NCBI GenBank assembly: GCA_963930775.1
Contig: OZ005707.1
Coordinates: forward strand, 6,262,001 to 6,326,000
Reading direction: 5' to 3'
Source of the DNA: Cliona cf. orientalis
Lineage: Eukaryota > Porifera > Demospongiae > Clionaida > Clionaidae
DNA length: 64,000 bases
The translations under genes were made by a program, and so were the position numbers. Below are positions 12,203-24,917 of the stretch, piece by piece. Position 1 is the stretch's first letter, and each line of letters opens with the position of its first letter. The notes under the pieces were generated by a model. The model was not told the DNA's origin. It ran no database searches and saw only the letters and a list, made by a program, of their open reading frames with translations.

Positions 12203-12536
12203 AACCTTGCTGACTTAGTCTATATATAGCTACTTGAATTTGGATAACTTAATTGTATTACTATTGTTATGCTTTTAACATTGTGAGCAATCATTAATGG
12301 TATACTATACACATGTAGCTAGTTACTTGCTTACTTCTAAAAATTGTCATGTTTAAATAATAGATCAGTTGTGTATGCTGTGCTTGGAACATTGCTGACA
12401 ATAATATTTTCCATAACTGGGGTGTATTATCATACGTAGGTTTTAGATATAATATACTATTATGGCAGAAAGATCTGGCATGCTGATGACTACTATTGCG
12501 TACTTGGCAATAATATTATGTGGTCATAGGCATGCT

Positions 12537-12664
12537 ATTAACACTAATTGGGGCTTCCGGCTTATTACTACCGAACACGTGTATACGCGTTGCATTCGCG
12601 GATGTTACAAGCAATTACAATAGCTGTGCGGTCAGCAATAAAAAGGCCCTTGAAGCTGGTTCGG
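12537..12664 (+). pseudogene. Orphan copy of the gene D promoter, no gene attached
   Basis: Nearly identical to 22412-22545, the region up to about 40 bp before the start codon of gene D (shared CACGTGTATACGCGTTGCAT, GCGGATGTTACAAGCAATTA, CAATAAAA, CCCTTGAAGCTGGTT). The match stops near 12664 and no reductase ORF follows. It is the right edge of the duplication unit that produced B and C. Confidence 0.85.
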
Positions 12665-12722
12665 GTTATCATAGCAATTTGTGCTTACTATAATATTATT
12701 GGTACATATACTATCAAGTGAT

Positions 12723-12894
12723 CACTAGACAAAACTCGGATTTCATGCATGTAGGAAATGTGTAGGGTAGCGAAAATTTTTCTACACATTTCATTTATTT
12801 TACAAAAACTCTACCCTATCCTCTGCCAAACATGTGTCGGAAAGTTCATGTTTGGTAAGCACGACATAAAGGAAATCTTACTTTTGGTCCAGTG
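12723..12894 (+). mobile_element. CACTAGACAAAA-family MITE at the B/C duplication junction
   Basis: 172 bp, ends CACTAGACAAAA and TTTTGGTCCAGTG (imperfect inverted copies), flanked on both sides by TGAT. It lies between the orphan D promoter on its left and sequence homologous to gene A's tail intron on its right, that is, at the seam of the tandem duplication. Confidence 0.75.
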
Positions 12895-13183
12895 TGATGT
12901 GAAGGTACGTGATAATTAAACAATTACACTCTATCCCCAATAGTGATTTGTTGCAGTTAGTATCGGTAGTCATTTATTTTGCTGATTGTGCATGTAGCTT
13001 TCTGCTGACTGCTGACTCTGCAGTAGCTATCTAAATTTTGTTAAAAACTAGTTACTAGACAAACCTGCATGTGCTGACATCTTATCCATGCATGTTGTGC
13101 ATGTAGTAATGGCAAGTCATGACATATTATAATTATTACTGTAAATGGAATTTGAAACCCATAAATAGTATATTTTCATGTAG

Positions 13184-13597
13184 GATGGCAATGGTCATAG
13201 CCGAATGGCTGAAGACAAAACACCATTTGCTGATATAGGAAGGTATATAAGTTTGTTTGCTGCATTTGCAGGGATTCATTGGGGGGGCGGCCCCGGGGGT
13301 TTCCAGAATCATTGACTATAATTAATTAGCATGCTGTATAGAAAGTTTTGAAGATATCATTATTTTTTCATCAATTAAAATAATCACAATAGCATAATGT
13401 TATTATGGGACTCCTTGTCGCTACTTTTCTCTGTTACTAAAATTTTTGATTGGGCCCATGCTTGCATGTATGCAAACATTAATTTTAAGATTCTGTGTAT
13501 TAAATTGCCAATATTAATCTAGCAGCAGTCAAGTGGGAGGACATCTTGACTTTGACACTATAAAGATGACTTAGAGAAACCAAACACTGATTTTTAA
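13184..13597 (+). pseudogene. Orphan cytoplasmic-tail exons of an A-like gene, frameshifted
   Basis: 13184-13242 and 13523-13597 copy gene A exons 4138-4197 and 4451-4523 with flanking AG and GT sites kept. The first has lost one base near its start (GATGGC for GAATGGC). The second has two extra bases (ACTATAAAG for ACTAAAG). No TM or ectodomain exon precedes them. They are leftovers of the tandem duplication that made gene C. Confidence 0.88.
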
Positions 13598-13916
13598 TTG
13601 TTGAATACTGATAAGCTCAAACAAGTGAAATGCATACACTGTATACACTGTTATAGTATTCCATTGTATACAGATACAATATAATAATACTATCATTGTA
13701 TGTATTATATTCACTTCCTTTATGATGTAATTTCATGCTGCGTCATGCAATGTATAATCTGAGTCGCAGAATGGTGCACTCTGCGAGCATAAAAGCATCT
13801 GCAGCAACTGCGGAAAACTATAATAGCTAAAATTTAGCTGTTACCAAGTGCCAATTGAATATTCCTCTTAAGTGCAGCTGTTGTTACTAATAGTGGTGAA
13901 TTTGATTTCGTGGGGC

Positions 13917-13924
13917 TATAAAAA
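13917..13924 (+). promoter_or_regulatory. TATA box of gene C
   Basis: TATAAAAA in a block almost identical to the gene B promoter, 107 bp before the ATG. Confidence 0.55.
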
Positions 13925-14030
13925 TAACAGAGACTGGACTAGTTATTGCAGGAGTTATCGTGCTGCAACAACTTACCACTGCTGACTCGATTCAAAAGCT
14001 CCTTTAGTTTGGGTGCTGATTGCAAACAAC

Positions 14031-17000
14031 ATGTGGAAAGCAGTGCTACAGATAGCTGTGGCTACTGTTATACTACTGCATGCTGCTCATGGTAAGTGCA
14101 TGCTGCATGCTATTTTATTTTGCATTCAGTACTACAGTGCCATGGAGCAAATTGTTATATTTTTGCATTCAGTATATATTACAGTGCAAGCAATTAGATT
14201 ATTTGCATTCAGCATTACAGTGCAAGAAATTGTTAGTAATATTTTTGCATTCGATTCAGCATTAATTTTTGCATGTCAGCATTACCATCATGCATGCACC
14301 ATAGTATTGTTATAGCAATGATATTATTATTATGCATGCATACGTTCATAATCATGCAGCTCCATTGCATGTAATTGCTTTTGTGATCCCCTGTCCACTA
14401 TTTCCAGAATTTCAGTAAATTCAGTAGTTTGTATAAAGTTCCACCATGCAAAATTAGCCTTCCTGCTATATATAGAGAGTCAATCTGATTAACTTGTAGT
14501 GGTGGGTGTATACTGCTGCTTTTTGTGGTCGGCTTAAGAATGATGATAATGTGGATATGAAAACAAAAACTCACAGCTGTGCATGCATACTGAAGCTAGT
14601 AGTATCTTCATGTAAGTTTCACAATAATGCAAGAAAATTGACACATAATAATTGTTAGTATATTCAAAGCACGCAATAATTTTGTGGGAGTCACTGTAAT
14701 AAAATTGATACAGGACAGGGAATTGAAGGATCACAAATAAGTGACATTCGATTGGTTAACTCAGACGGCACAACTGGTGGAAGTCAGGGAAGAGTGGAAG
14801 TACTGTACAACGGGACGTGGGGTACAATCTGTGATGATTCATGGTCAAACAATGACGCCAGAGTTGCGTGCAGGTATATACGACAGTATTATCTCAGTCT
14901 TTAAGTATCATTAATAATTCCTGGAATTGCATTGGAATCATGGTAATAATTATTATTAGGATGCTTGGTTTTGGGGATGTAGTCTGCAGTTTGAGAAATG
15001 CCAGATTTGGACGTGCTAGTTCTAGCACCCCTATTTGGATGGATGAACTTCAGTGTTTCGGTAATGAGGCTGCTTTGGATCTATGCTTCTTCCGCGGCTG
15101 GGGACGCCACGACTGTAGCCACTCTGAAGATGCTGGGGTAGTATGTAGGGACAGCAGTGGTATGTAAGCATAGAGTGATTGCTTTTAAAATATAAATATC
15201 ACTGAGTTTTTGCATAAATTTTTCTTGTAGATTCGGACACTGCAATTGGTATCCCAAGTGATGTTCGACTCCTTGCCTCAACTACTACTTCCTTGACTAT
15301 TGGGTGGACTGTAAGTGATAGCATTATCATTATCAAGCAGATCACATACCATGCACAATATTATATAAACATGCACAATGGTTATTTGTTTTCAAGTTTG
15401 TTACAAGCTAGTGGGCCAAACAATATTTTGTGTGTATACTCCATGAGTAGGTTCACATGCTTATAGATAGTGGTATCTGCATGCACACTCGTGTGAACAT
15501 TCAGTTATCTGAATCCCTATTTTGGTTCTGTCATTGTTTGAGCTGTCTAGACGCACAGGCGGCGCGGCCTGTCCGATCAGATAAAGTATAGCATGTACTA
15601 TGGAATTTAGTCACAAAGTTGGACAATATATTAAACCCGTTACTCATTGTTTATTGTAAAAATAGCCAAGAATGTATGCCTATTATCTAGTCTTGCATTC
15701 AAGGGGGAGGGGTGGGTGCACAGAATCTGATGTGTATGGTTGCAGATTCTAATCCCATATTTGGAATGTGCAATGATATTGGGGTGTGGGTGGATGGTCA
15801 ATAATAATTAAGTATGCAGTACTGATAAAAATTGTACCATGCAATGCTACAATCTAAGTTCGTGTAATAATATGTGTGTACATACATTTATATAAATATT
15901 ATCATAGACATAGCTTAATTTGTGTGTATACTAAAATGCTAGATCTGTATCCTGAATCCTGATCTATTTCTAGGCTCCTCAACGACCCAATGGTATACTC
16001 ACATCGAGCATTGGCTACAGGATTAGATACGAGACCGAATCAGGCTCACGCCGGACAATCAGCTACTCTAACTCTACTCATTCAGTTGGACAACGACTGT
16101 CATACACTCTAACTGGTCTATCTCGAGATAATGAATATGACATAGAAATTTCAATGAGAGTTAGGTACTCACTCTGTTCGTCCAGCTATAGCTATGCATA
16201 TGGCAACTACTCCAACCCAGTTGTCTTTCGAACAAATGCCACGAGTAAGCAATCCTTTTCTTTACTATAGCAAGCTTCAGCAGTCATTGTAATAGTAGCT
16301 ACCGTGATTTTTTGAACAGGGAGACAGTCCAACATTCCTCTGAGGCTTGTATCCACTTATCCTGGTCTTAATTTTCTTGGAAGGGTGGAGGTGTATCACA
16401 ATAACCAGTGGGGGACAATTTGTGATGACTCCTTCGGCTATACTGATGCTGATGTGGTCTGCCAAACACTCAACTTCACAAATGGTGCTCTATGCTATAA
16501 CAGTTATTCATTTGGACGAGGAACAGGTATTATAATAATATTATACTATGAATTTATATTGCATTTACATCATCCAAAGGTCAATATATAGCTATAGTAC
16601 TGATCCTATAATGTATGTATAGGTCCGATTTGGATGGACAATCTAAACTGTGGTGCTGGAGATGAGGTGCTGGATGACTGTGATTTTAACGGCTGGGGTA
16701 TCCACAACTGCTTCCATTACGATGATGTTGGTGTTGTTTGCAGGCCCAGTAAGTGACTCCAACTTAAGGTAGCATCAAAGTGCGTGGGCGTGAGCGTCAG
16801 GATTGGCTAATTTAATTAGCGAATCGTGAAGGGGCGTGGCCGAAGAGCCCATACGAGTGCTTTTGGTCGAAGGTGGGCGTGTCTAGAATCGGCCAGGGAT
16901 GATTATGCGCGTGTAATTAGCGACCGGAAGTGGCCCCTGAAGAAAACACCGGTAATTGCCCACTTCAAAGCAAGATCAAAGCATTCTTTCTTAATTATTA

Positions 17001-20000
17001 ACCTCAACGACTTATTACACACAAAGTAGAAAAAAAAAGCAAATTTAAATAATTAAATAAATAAATAATCTAATTCATGGGGGGTTTGGGAGCACTTGGG
17101 GGGATAATTTTTACATGGGCACGCAGAATGGGTCAAAACTAGAATTTTGATGGCGGGAAATTTTGATTCACACCTTACAATTAAAGTTATGGCCCTTTGA
17201 AGTTTCCCCATATGTTTGTATAGGAAGCCATGCACTTGCAATGTTTTCCGCCCACGCGCTACGTGAGGGGTGGGGCCACGCGCGCACATCAACGTGACGA
17301 CCATTACCCACTTTGGTCAAAATTGATGTATAGGCTGCCTGCTTGCATTGTATGGCTCTACTATGCATCCAGCTCGACTATGTGGTGGTTTTCGGACAAT
17401 TTTTTTTTCTGCTTAGTGTTCTGGTCTCCTTGAAAAAAAAAAAAAAAAAGGTTAATTAGGCCTAATTAAGCATGTGGGCGTGTTCCTGGCACTGTGTGGA
17501 GTGTGTGCGTGTGCGTTAATGCAGGTTTTATTGCTTCCGATTGGGCGTGGCTTCACGGGCCAGTGCTTGGATATCGGCGCCTGGGACTTGGCCTCGGCGA
17601 TAGGTGGGCGTGTCCCGGATGCGGTGGTGACCTTTGAACCCGGCCAGGAGGCTTTGGGGGCGTGGCAGGAGGTCAAAGGTGAGGCCATGTCAGTTAATGA
17701 GGCACTGTACGGCGGTGCGATCGAGGGGCCTGTACGGCTGGACGGAAGCTGACGATGGTTTGAAGCGGATGTGGTTGCGATGACGTGTTGTTACTCCGCC
17801 CACACAGGAAATGAGGTGAGCTCTTGCGTGGGCGGTGTGGCAGAACGGCCTCCAAGTGTTTGTGTGTGTTTTGGCCTTGAGGAAGCTGTGTGTTTTAATT
17901 GGGATTGATTGTGGGCTTCCGGTGGACATCCGGTGGTTAGTAGGCACTTGATTGAGAATGGTGGTCCTTGGGGAACAGGGTGGGGCTGTTTTGGGCGTGG
18001 CTTGGCCCCTCCCTTCCGGCTTGGCTTCCGGTCCATGGAGGATATTAAATGAACACTTCCGGCTCTAGCAGCCACACCCCTGAGACCTGTGCAATTAAAA
18101 GGGCGTGGTTACACAACATGCACCTCACTAATGACTTTGATGTGGTTTAGGTGTCATATCCCCCACCTCACGCCCACGCACTTTAATGCTACCTTAAGTC
18201 AGTCATAATAATATTCGTACAACACAACGCATGAAATTTCAATAATTTGCGCGTTTTTCTGGTAAAGGTCGTCAATCGCTCCATTATAAAATTAATGCTA
18301 ATTTCTTGCGTTAAATTGGATCATGCGTTAACTACGAATTTTGCTATAGACGGTGAACAACAGGCTCCCGTGGAAAACGTTACAGTGACAAATGTTGGAC
18401 CCACTTCCTTCACAGTACAGTGGAATGTGAGTATCAATTTGAGAGGATTGGGAGGATTCAATTCTCATTCTAGATTCTCTTCCTTTTCAGAGGTACAACT
18501 TCTCCAGTGGATTTTATCAAAGAGGTTATCAGATACGATACATTGATAGTCGTGGCATTAGTAGATCGAGAACCATCTCAACGTATTCCTCTATTCGAGC
18601 TCCTGCTAATTCGTACACAATCACTTCGCTTAGGTTTCATGAAACATACAATGTATCTGTCCGTGTACGAATTCGTGTTATCTCCTCGTGCTATTCCTAC
18701 CTCTACGGAGAGTACTCAGACGATGTCATAGTTGAAACAGTAGAAACAGGTAATTTAATAATTATTAGTAATTATTGATAGCTATCTGTAACATCATAAT
18801 ATTATACACGTACTGAGCTGTATTGATTGAACGTATTGTGATGCACGTGCATGCAGCTCCCACAGGTGCTCCGACAGAATTCCATGTGAATGCCATCAAT
18901 AGCTCATCGATAGAGGTTCTGTGGGAACTCCCTCTGTACAATTCTCGTGGAGGAGTCATTCTTGGCTTCAAGCTCTTTGTCACCCCTGCAAATGGAGGAA
19001 CAGAAAGGATGATTGCTATTCAAGATAACTCAACTGATGTCTATGCTGTTAGTGGACTGAGACCAGCCACCTCGTACAGATTCAGTGTTCTTGCCTACAC
19101 CAGCGTGGGAGATGGACCAAGAAGCATCGCTCTAACTATTGCTACATTGAGTAAGCAGATGTTAAACTTAACCCCATTTTTAGCGTGTTATAGAGAAAGG
19201 TGTGAGTGGCCTCAAGGCTGAAGTTAGCTACTGTCATTGGCTTATTGTTATAATAACTTTTATTCCTGTAGGTTTTGATCCTCTGATCATTGAGTTTGGG
19301 TACAATGGCAATGGTCTCGACAAAGCAAGACTTTATCGATACTCTTATAGAAATGGTCGAGTCAATATTCACTGCACTTCCAGCAATGCCACGCATGCCC
19401 CAGCTGACTGGTACTTTGCCAATGGCACTAGAATTGGAGTGAGGGATAGAAATTTCAGAGCAGGTCACTTCTCCAATGGAACTGCAATGCTTCAGATTGC
19501 ACACTACAGATCGCTAAGCTACTGCGATGGCGGCAATTACACTTGCATCATCAACACTACTTCAGGCCATTATGAAACTAGGACCTTTAATCTTATTGTT
19601 GGCTGTACGTAAGCTATTTACTCGTTCATTTGATAGGTATTGATTGGTCAATCACATGTTGATTACAGTTTCACCACCCACTCCTGGTCAGCCATTTGAA
19701 ATTAAGGCACAGAGCACAAGTATCACTATCGGGTGGTCTCTGTCATACTGTGATGGTGGACACCCTATAACTAGCTTCAACATTCGATATGACCAACTGA
19801 CTGGCTACTTCCCCTACCGAACCATTCAAAACATCGACCCAACCCAAAGAAACTACACTATTACAGGACTACAATCGAGTACTTTCTACACTTTCAGAGT
19901 CCGCTCTGTCAGTGCAAACTCAGGAACAAGCTCTTACTCTTCATCCGCCTCAATCGCTACACTTGCTCCTGGTATGCTATAGTAGAGAATGACATATATA

Positions 20001-22023
20001 AAGTCGGCTTTCAAATTTAATGTCAATTGAAACATTGAAAATGTACATACATGTAGCTATAGGTTCTTTTATTAGAAAGGGTACACGCTGTACAGGCCAC
20101 TCTGCAATTAATCCTCATGCATTACTCATACATTCTGTGTTGACTTTCAGCTCCATCAGCGCCAAGAGATGTTTCGGTGAGGCTAGTCACTCCGCGAGTG
20201 GCTGAAGTGAGGTGGAGGGTGCCTGCAGTGTTCAACGGCCATATAGTCAAGTACGTTGTGTATGCCATTCCACTGGGAGGAGCAACCAGACAAAGGAGAC
20301 AAGATGTGGCAGTTACCACACCACAGACTATACGAATGGTATCAAAATTTTAATAATATTATGTCCTCAAAATGTTATAGAAATTAATTATTGCTCTCTT
20401 TTCTCCCACCTCCTCCCTCTCTCCCTCTCTCTTCTTTTGATAGGAGTTCTCCGGTACAGCAACAGCAGGCAACGTCACTCTCACAGACCACTCTATCTCA
20501 TACCAGTTTCAAGTCACTGCTGCTACCATGAATGAACAGACCCTCAACGAGGGAGAGCGTTCATTAGTCACAACGGACACAATCTTATTTGTTCCTGAAC
20601 CCGGTATATAAGATCTTAGCTATCTGCACTATTGTGCTGTCTATGGTAATACTACATTGTGTATATATACTCAGGGCTACCAACTCCTTCGAATGTAAGA
20701 GTCACAGGATCGACCAACTCTAGTGTGTCCCTTGCATGGGATTACCCCCCTCCTCCTTCAGAGGCAATTCAAAGCTTCATGGTATTTTCTTAAAAATTTA
20801 ACAACTAATAGATCTAGTAATGTTCTTATTCATACAATAATTACATAGATCTCCTACTCGGCTAGTGTGGAGTACAGAAGCCCCCAGGGTGTTCTGGTTC
20901 TCTTTGAAGATGCCGACAACATCACGACTACTATCAACAGGATCACGATTAGAGGGCTCGTTCCTGCGAACACCTATCAGTTCCGAGTGTCGGCTGTGAC
21001 CGGTTCTGGGAGAGGAGCTGAAGTTAGTGTGTCTGGACAAACAAGGCCCGCCTACGGTACATAATAAGATGCATGCAACTGCATGGATTGCAATAATTTG
21101 AATTTCCTGCACAGGTGACACCATGGCATACTTCCAAGTCAGAATTGAACCAATTCAGAGCTGTATAGAGTACATGGTAAGTTTGAAAATTATTGCTCAG
21201 TACAGTATGGTATAAATTATTGTGTGTAGGACCTCACTGAAGGAAATAACCTAATTAACATTCGTAAAGGTATCGCTGATGAACTAGCCCACCTCTGCCA
21301 ATCTTGCCGTCCCACCATTGCCAACATCAAAAATGATGAATTCAGCTGTCGTGGAGGACTTACGAAGCAGATTGTCTACAGGGCAAGGATTGTAGGCACT
21401 GACACGTACAGTGCCCCAGGGCTGGTCTCCCTCATGCAGTCTTGGGTGGGCAGTGGTAGGGCCTCTGTCATGGTCCAATCTTCTCGTCTCCGCCTTGATC
21501 CAACTTGTGGCACTTCTCTCGATACCCTTAAGTCTCCAGACTGTGAGATTGCTCCTCCTAGGCGCACCAATCCCACTGTCGCTAATCCAAGCGTAGCTGC
21601 CCGGCAGAGTGGTGGCGGTGCTAGCGTTGGGGAGATAGGGGGGATAGCAGTAGGCGGAGTCATCATTGTCCTCCTTGTCGTACTTATTGTACTCATCGCT
21701 ATCGTAGTTTTGGTGAAAATGAAGTCAAAGCTTGCACTTAAGTAAGATACGATCAATTGCAATTTAATGGCTACACGTGACATTAGAATGCTAAATTTTT
21801 TTTACAATAATTATCCAGAAATAATCATACCCAGATGAAAGAGCCGGACTACTTGTATTCTGAGTCTCCTTTTGCTGATCCCAGAAGGTATTTAATATTG
21901 ATAACTATTGTATGTAACATTAATGATGACTATTATGCACTACTTTGCAGCAATAGGGACAGTGCTATGTTTGATGATATTGATAGTAAAGATGATTCAA
22001 AGAAGATTAGTACCGGCCTCTGA
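14031..22023 (+). CDS. Gene C: SRCR-FN3-Ig receptor, young tandem copy of gene B
   Basis: Exons: 14031-14091, 14714-14873, 14960-15159, 15231-15310, 15974-16244, 16320-16526, 16623-16748, 18350-18426, 18491-18749, 18857-19150, 19272-19604, 19669-19971, 20151-20338, 20444-20603, 20675-20781, 20849-21056, 21115-21176, 21230-21741, 21819-21887, 21951-22023. They sum to 3750 nt, 1249 residues, with the same domain order as B. Differences from B are in-frame: extra codons at the end of SRCR1, in the first FN3 and in FN3-3, and a stalk five codons shorter. The RQRR site is at 20288-20299. The tail has [12 protein letters not shown] where B has [12 protein letters not shown]. Intron 7 grew from 82 bp in B to 1.6 kb here by transposon insertion. 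The start matches a signal peptide (MWKAVLQ, then LLHAAHG). The ORF is fully open, so the gene is probably functional. Confidence 0.93.
16763..18198. mobile_element. 1.44-kb non-autonomous DNA transposon in gene C intron 7, TTAA-flanked
   Basis: The ends are 32-bp inverted repeats (31 of 32 match) starting CTTAAGGTAGCAT and running to GGGCGTGAG. TTAA occurs at both borders (16764-16767, 18194-18197), as for piggyBac-type target sites, although CTTAAG could instead be part of the repeat. The interior is GC-rich, repeats GGGCGTGGC-like motifs and has an A-run (17433-17449). No transposase is recognisable. Gene B lacks it at the matching intron. Confidence 0.88.
18249..18335 (+). repeat. Dispersed repeat, second insertion in gene C intron 7
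   Basis: TTTTCTGGTAAAGGTCGTCAA and TTAAATTGGATCATGCGTT recur upstream of gene F (about 26872-26965). A partial form (AAATTGGGTCATACGTT) lies upstream of gene H near 36646. It is absent from gene B's intron. Confidence 0.65.
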
Positions 22024-22062
22024 ATGAAATGACATGACCATTAATTATTTTAGACTGTGCTG

Positions 22063-22068
22063 AATAAA
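22063..22068 (+). terminator. Poly(A) signal of gene C
   Basis: AATAAA 40 bp after the TGA, in sequence shared with gene B. Confidence 0.55.
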
Positions 22069-22512
22069 AACCTTGCTGACTATAGCTACTTGAATTTGGA
22101 TAAACTAATAATAATTATTATTGTTGTGCTTTTAGCATTGTGAGCAATCATTACCAGTATAATAAAACTGCTATATACATGTAGCTAGTTACTTGCTGTA
22201 TACTTCCAAAAATAATTGTCGTGTTTAAAAATAGATCAGTTATGTATGCTATGCTTGGAACATCACTAACAATAATATTTACCATAACTGGGGTGTATTA
22301 TCATACGTCGGTTTTAGGTATAATATACTATTATGGCAGAAAGATCTGGCATGCTGATGACTACTATTGCGTACTTGGCAATAATATTATGTGGTCATAG
22401 GCATGCAATTAACACTAATTGGGGCTTGCGGCTTATATAATTACTACCGAACACGTGTATACGCGTTGCATTCGCGGATGTTACAAGCAATTACAGCAGC
22501 TGTGTGGTCAGC

Positions 22513-22520
22513 AATAAAAG
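22513..22520 (+). promoter_or_regulatory. TATA-like element of gene D
   Basis: AATAAAAG lies 71 bp before the ATG of gene D. It is preceded by a CACGTG E-box (about 22453) and a CG-rich block. The same arrangement is preserved in the orphan copy at 12537-12664. Confidence 0.4.
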
Positions 22521-22583
22521 GGCCCTTGAAGCTGGTTTGGGTGCGGTGCTTCAAACAAATTATACGCGAGCTAGCTGAGAACA

Positions 22584-24587
22584 ATGTCGGAGCAGGAAGC
22601 TAGTGCTAGTAAGCCCGAGGAACAAGAAGTCCAAGCCGCGGAGCAGACTCCATCTGAAGAACCGCAGGCTGCCGCTACCGCGATAGACGAAGGGGAAAAA
22701 CCATCCGGCGAGGAATCTGAGACTCCACCGAAAGATGATCCGGTGACGGAGCCAGCTGCTGAGGAGCCTACTGCTGCTGGAAAAGAAGAAGAAGAAGAGG
22801 AGGAGCCTGAAGAGGAAGAACCAGACGATGGCGTGCCTATTGTACTCGTGACAGGTGCTTCTGGGTTCATTGCTACCCACCTTATCAAGCTGCTGCTCGA
22901 GCAGGGACGCTACCACGTCAGGGGGACAGTACGCAGCAAAAAGAAGCAAGAAAAGGTACTATTCTATGATAAGGCTCCTGGATTGATGTCCCTATGATGC
23001 GTGTGCGCCAGAGTGTTTGCGATTATTGCCCCCCCCCCCCCCCCCCCCCCCCCCCCAGCCAAGTGTGTATTTCGAATTATTCTAGCAGTACTAGTAGTCC
23101 AAGGTGCTGATGATATATTTGGCCATCAGTTGGTTAAATAAAATCCTATTTCAGGTGTGGATGGTTAATTAACATAACTTTACAATGATAGTATGGTCAG
23201 TGAACTTGGCTGAGATATGCAGTGGGCATTGATGACCCTTTGCTTGCTCTCACAAGACTTGGAATCCTTGCTCTCAATCATGTGTAGCCCTAATATTAGA
23301 ATTTTGACTATTTTCATGCTCTTAGAGACTAAACTATTTTTGAGTCATTAATTAACTTCTGCGGGAGTGTATTGTGATGTATATAGAATTCATGGGTCTT
23401 CTTTCATTCAGGTGAAGCCACTGCGTGAACTTGTACCTGATGCTAAGTATCCATTAAGATTGGTGGAAGCTGACCTATCAAATGCAGACAGCTGGGCAAA
23501 AGCCGTTAGTAGGTGCACGTATGTATTCCACGTTGCCTCTCCGTTCATTCTGAACGTCTCAGATGAGGCTGCAATCATCCGCACAGCTGTAGAGGGTACT
23601 ACAAACGTTCTTCAGGCATGTGCTGATGCTGGAACGATCAAACGAGTGGTTGTGACCAGTTCAATTGCTGCTGTATCATGCGGATCAGTTGGAGATCCTG
23701 AAAAACCAGCCGATTACGTGTACACTGAGAAGGATTGGTCCCCAGAAGCTCACTGTGGTCCGTATGAAAAGAGTAAGCTAAAAGCTGAGCAAGCTGCATG
23801 GGATTTTGTCAAGAATTTAGACGAAAGTAAGCGTTTTGAGCTGGTCGTGGTGAACCCAGCCTACGTTCAGGGTCCACTACTCAGTGCAAAGAGTGGAGAG
23901 GGCTCAAAGGAAGCCTGTGAGCGAATTCTTGGCGGCAAGATGCCAGCAATTCCAGACACTTCATTTGTAGTCATTGATGTTCGTGATGTAGCAGCTGCCC
24001 ACCTTGCTGCTATGGAGAGGAGCGAAGCAGCTGGAAATCGATACATTCTTGCCAATAAATTGCTCCACTTTAGAGAATTCGCTGACATCGTCAGAAATGA
24101 GTTTGGGCCACAAGGCTACAAGGTTCCCTCCAAGAATATGCCAAAGCCGCTCGTGTGGGTAGGCAAGATCTTCATCTCTTCACTGAAAGCTGTGTATAAT
24201 TCTCTCGGCAAAACGGTACAGTACAACAACGAGCAAATGATCAACGGTCTTGGAGTCCAACCTCGCCCAGCGGAAGAAAGCATCATCGACCTTTGCTACA
24301 GTCTTGTCGAGCTTGGAATAGTGAAGAAGACTCGTGGCTACCTTGGCCATCCATCGACGCGGCCTACACCACCTCCACAAGAGACACCGGCCGATGAAGG
24401 AGAAGCTGAGTCTGCAGCTGCAGGAGACCAGGCACAAGACCAGCCAGCTGAAACTGGATCAGGTGAAGAAACTCCTCAACCATCAGCTGAGGAGGGTCAG
24501 AAGGATGAAGATAAACCAGCAGAAGGCCAGGTAGGAGAAGGGAAGCCAGAAGGTGAGACAGGAGGCGAGGAAGAACCAACGAGTTAA
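22584..24587 (+). CDS. Gene D: extended-SDR reductase (dihydroflavonol-reductase-like) with long acidic tails
   Basis: Exons 22584-22955 and 23412-24587, phase-0 intron, 515 residues. Residues 1-82 are a low-complexity Glu/Pro/Ala extension. Then comes a Rossmann fold with VLVTGASGFIA (about 86-96), a VTSS serine and a PYEKSK active-site Tyr-Lys pair, as in NAD(P)H reductases of the dihydroflavonol reductase/Gre2-like SDR group. Residues about 442-515 are a second Glu/Gln/Pro/Gly-rich tail absent from E and G, which stop soon after GHPSTR. Before the C-terminal part, D also has a hydrophobic stretch (WVGKIFISSL) not seen in E or G. The substrate is unknown; sponges make no flavonoids, so a carbonyl or aldehyde reductase role is more likely. 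The intron carries a 28-bp C tract. Gene D converges on gene E. Confidence 0.92.
23029..23056. repeat. Pure poly(C) tract, 28 bp
   Basis: 28 consecutive C residues in the only intron of gene D. E and G share the intron position but not the tract. Confidence 0.95.
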
Positions 24588-24917
24588 AGAGAACAATTCT
24601 AACTAATATTATTATTTGTACAATAACATAATTATTAACTATAGTGATGTGGATAGCTGATATTAAAATTCTTAGCTTGTATTATATAATGCTGCAAATT
24701 TGAGATAGTATAGTACTATCATAATGCACCCCTATTGGTTAGTTTAATATAATGGTGTGGCATGCTGACTGTCTCAAGTTCACTACAGCTGTGTTATATT
24801 ATAGCTCAGTGTAATAATAACAATAATATTGATACGTGTACTGATAAAAAAATTTACAGTTTAAAATCAACTCAAAAGAAGTTCCTCTTTAAAAGCATTG
24901 CAATTGTTTTTAAATGT
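24588..24917. other. Convergent intergenic spacer between D and E
   Basis: AT-rich 3' flank with no gene. It is duplicated at 34681-35006 before gene G, where the D coding region is missing. The duplication thus began almost exactly at the D stop codon. Confidence 0.75.

Noticed and set aside
17474..17752. 92-aa ORF inside the transposon in gene C
   Set aside because: GC-rich chance ORF, no transposase motif; the minus-strand ORFs in the same place are equally long.
16764..18197. Firm piggyBac assignment of the gene C transposon
   Set aside because: TTAA is inside a longer CTTAAG shared by both ends and the gene B site has no TTAA; kept only as a candidate.
22560..22949. Minus-strand Ser/Phe-rich ORFs over exon 1 of gene D
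   Set aside because: Mirror of the GAA/GAG-rich acidic tail on the + strand.
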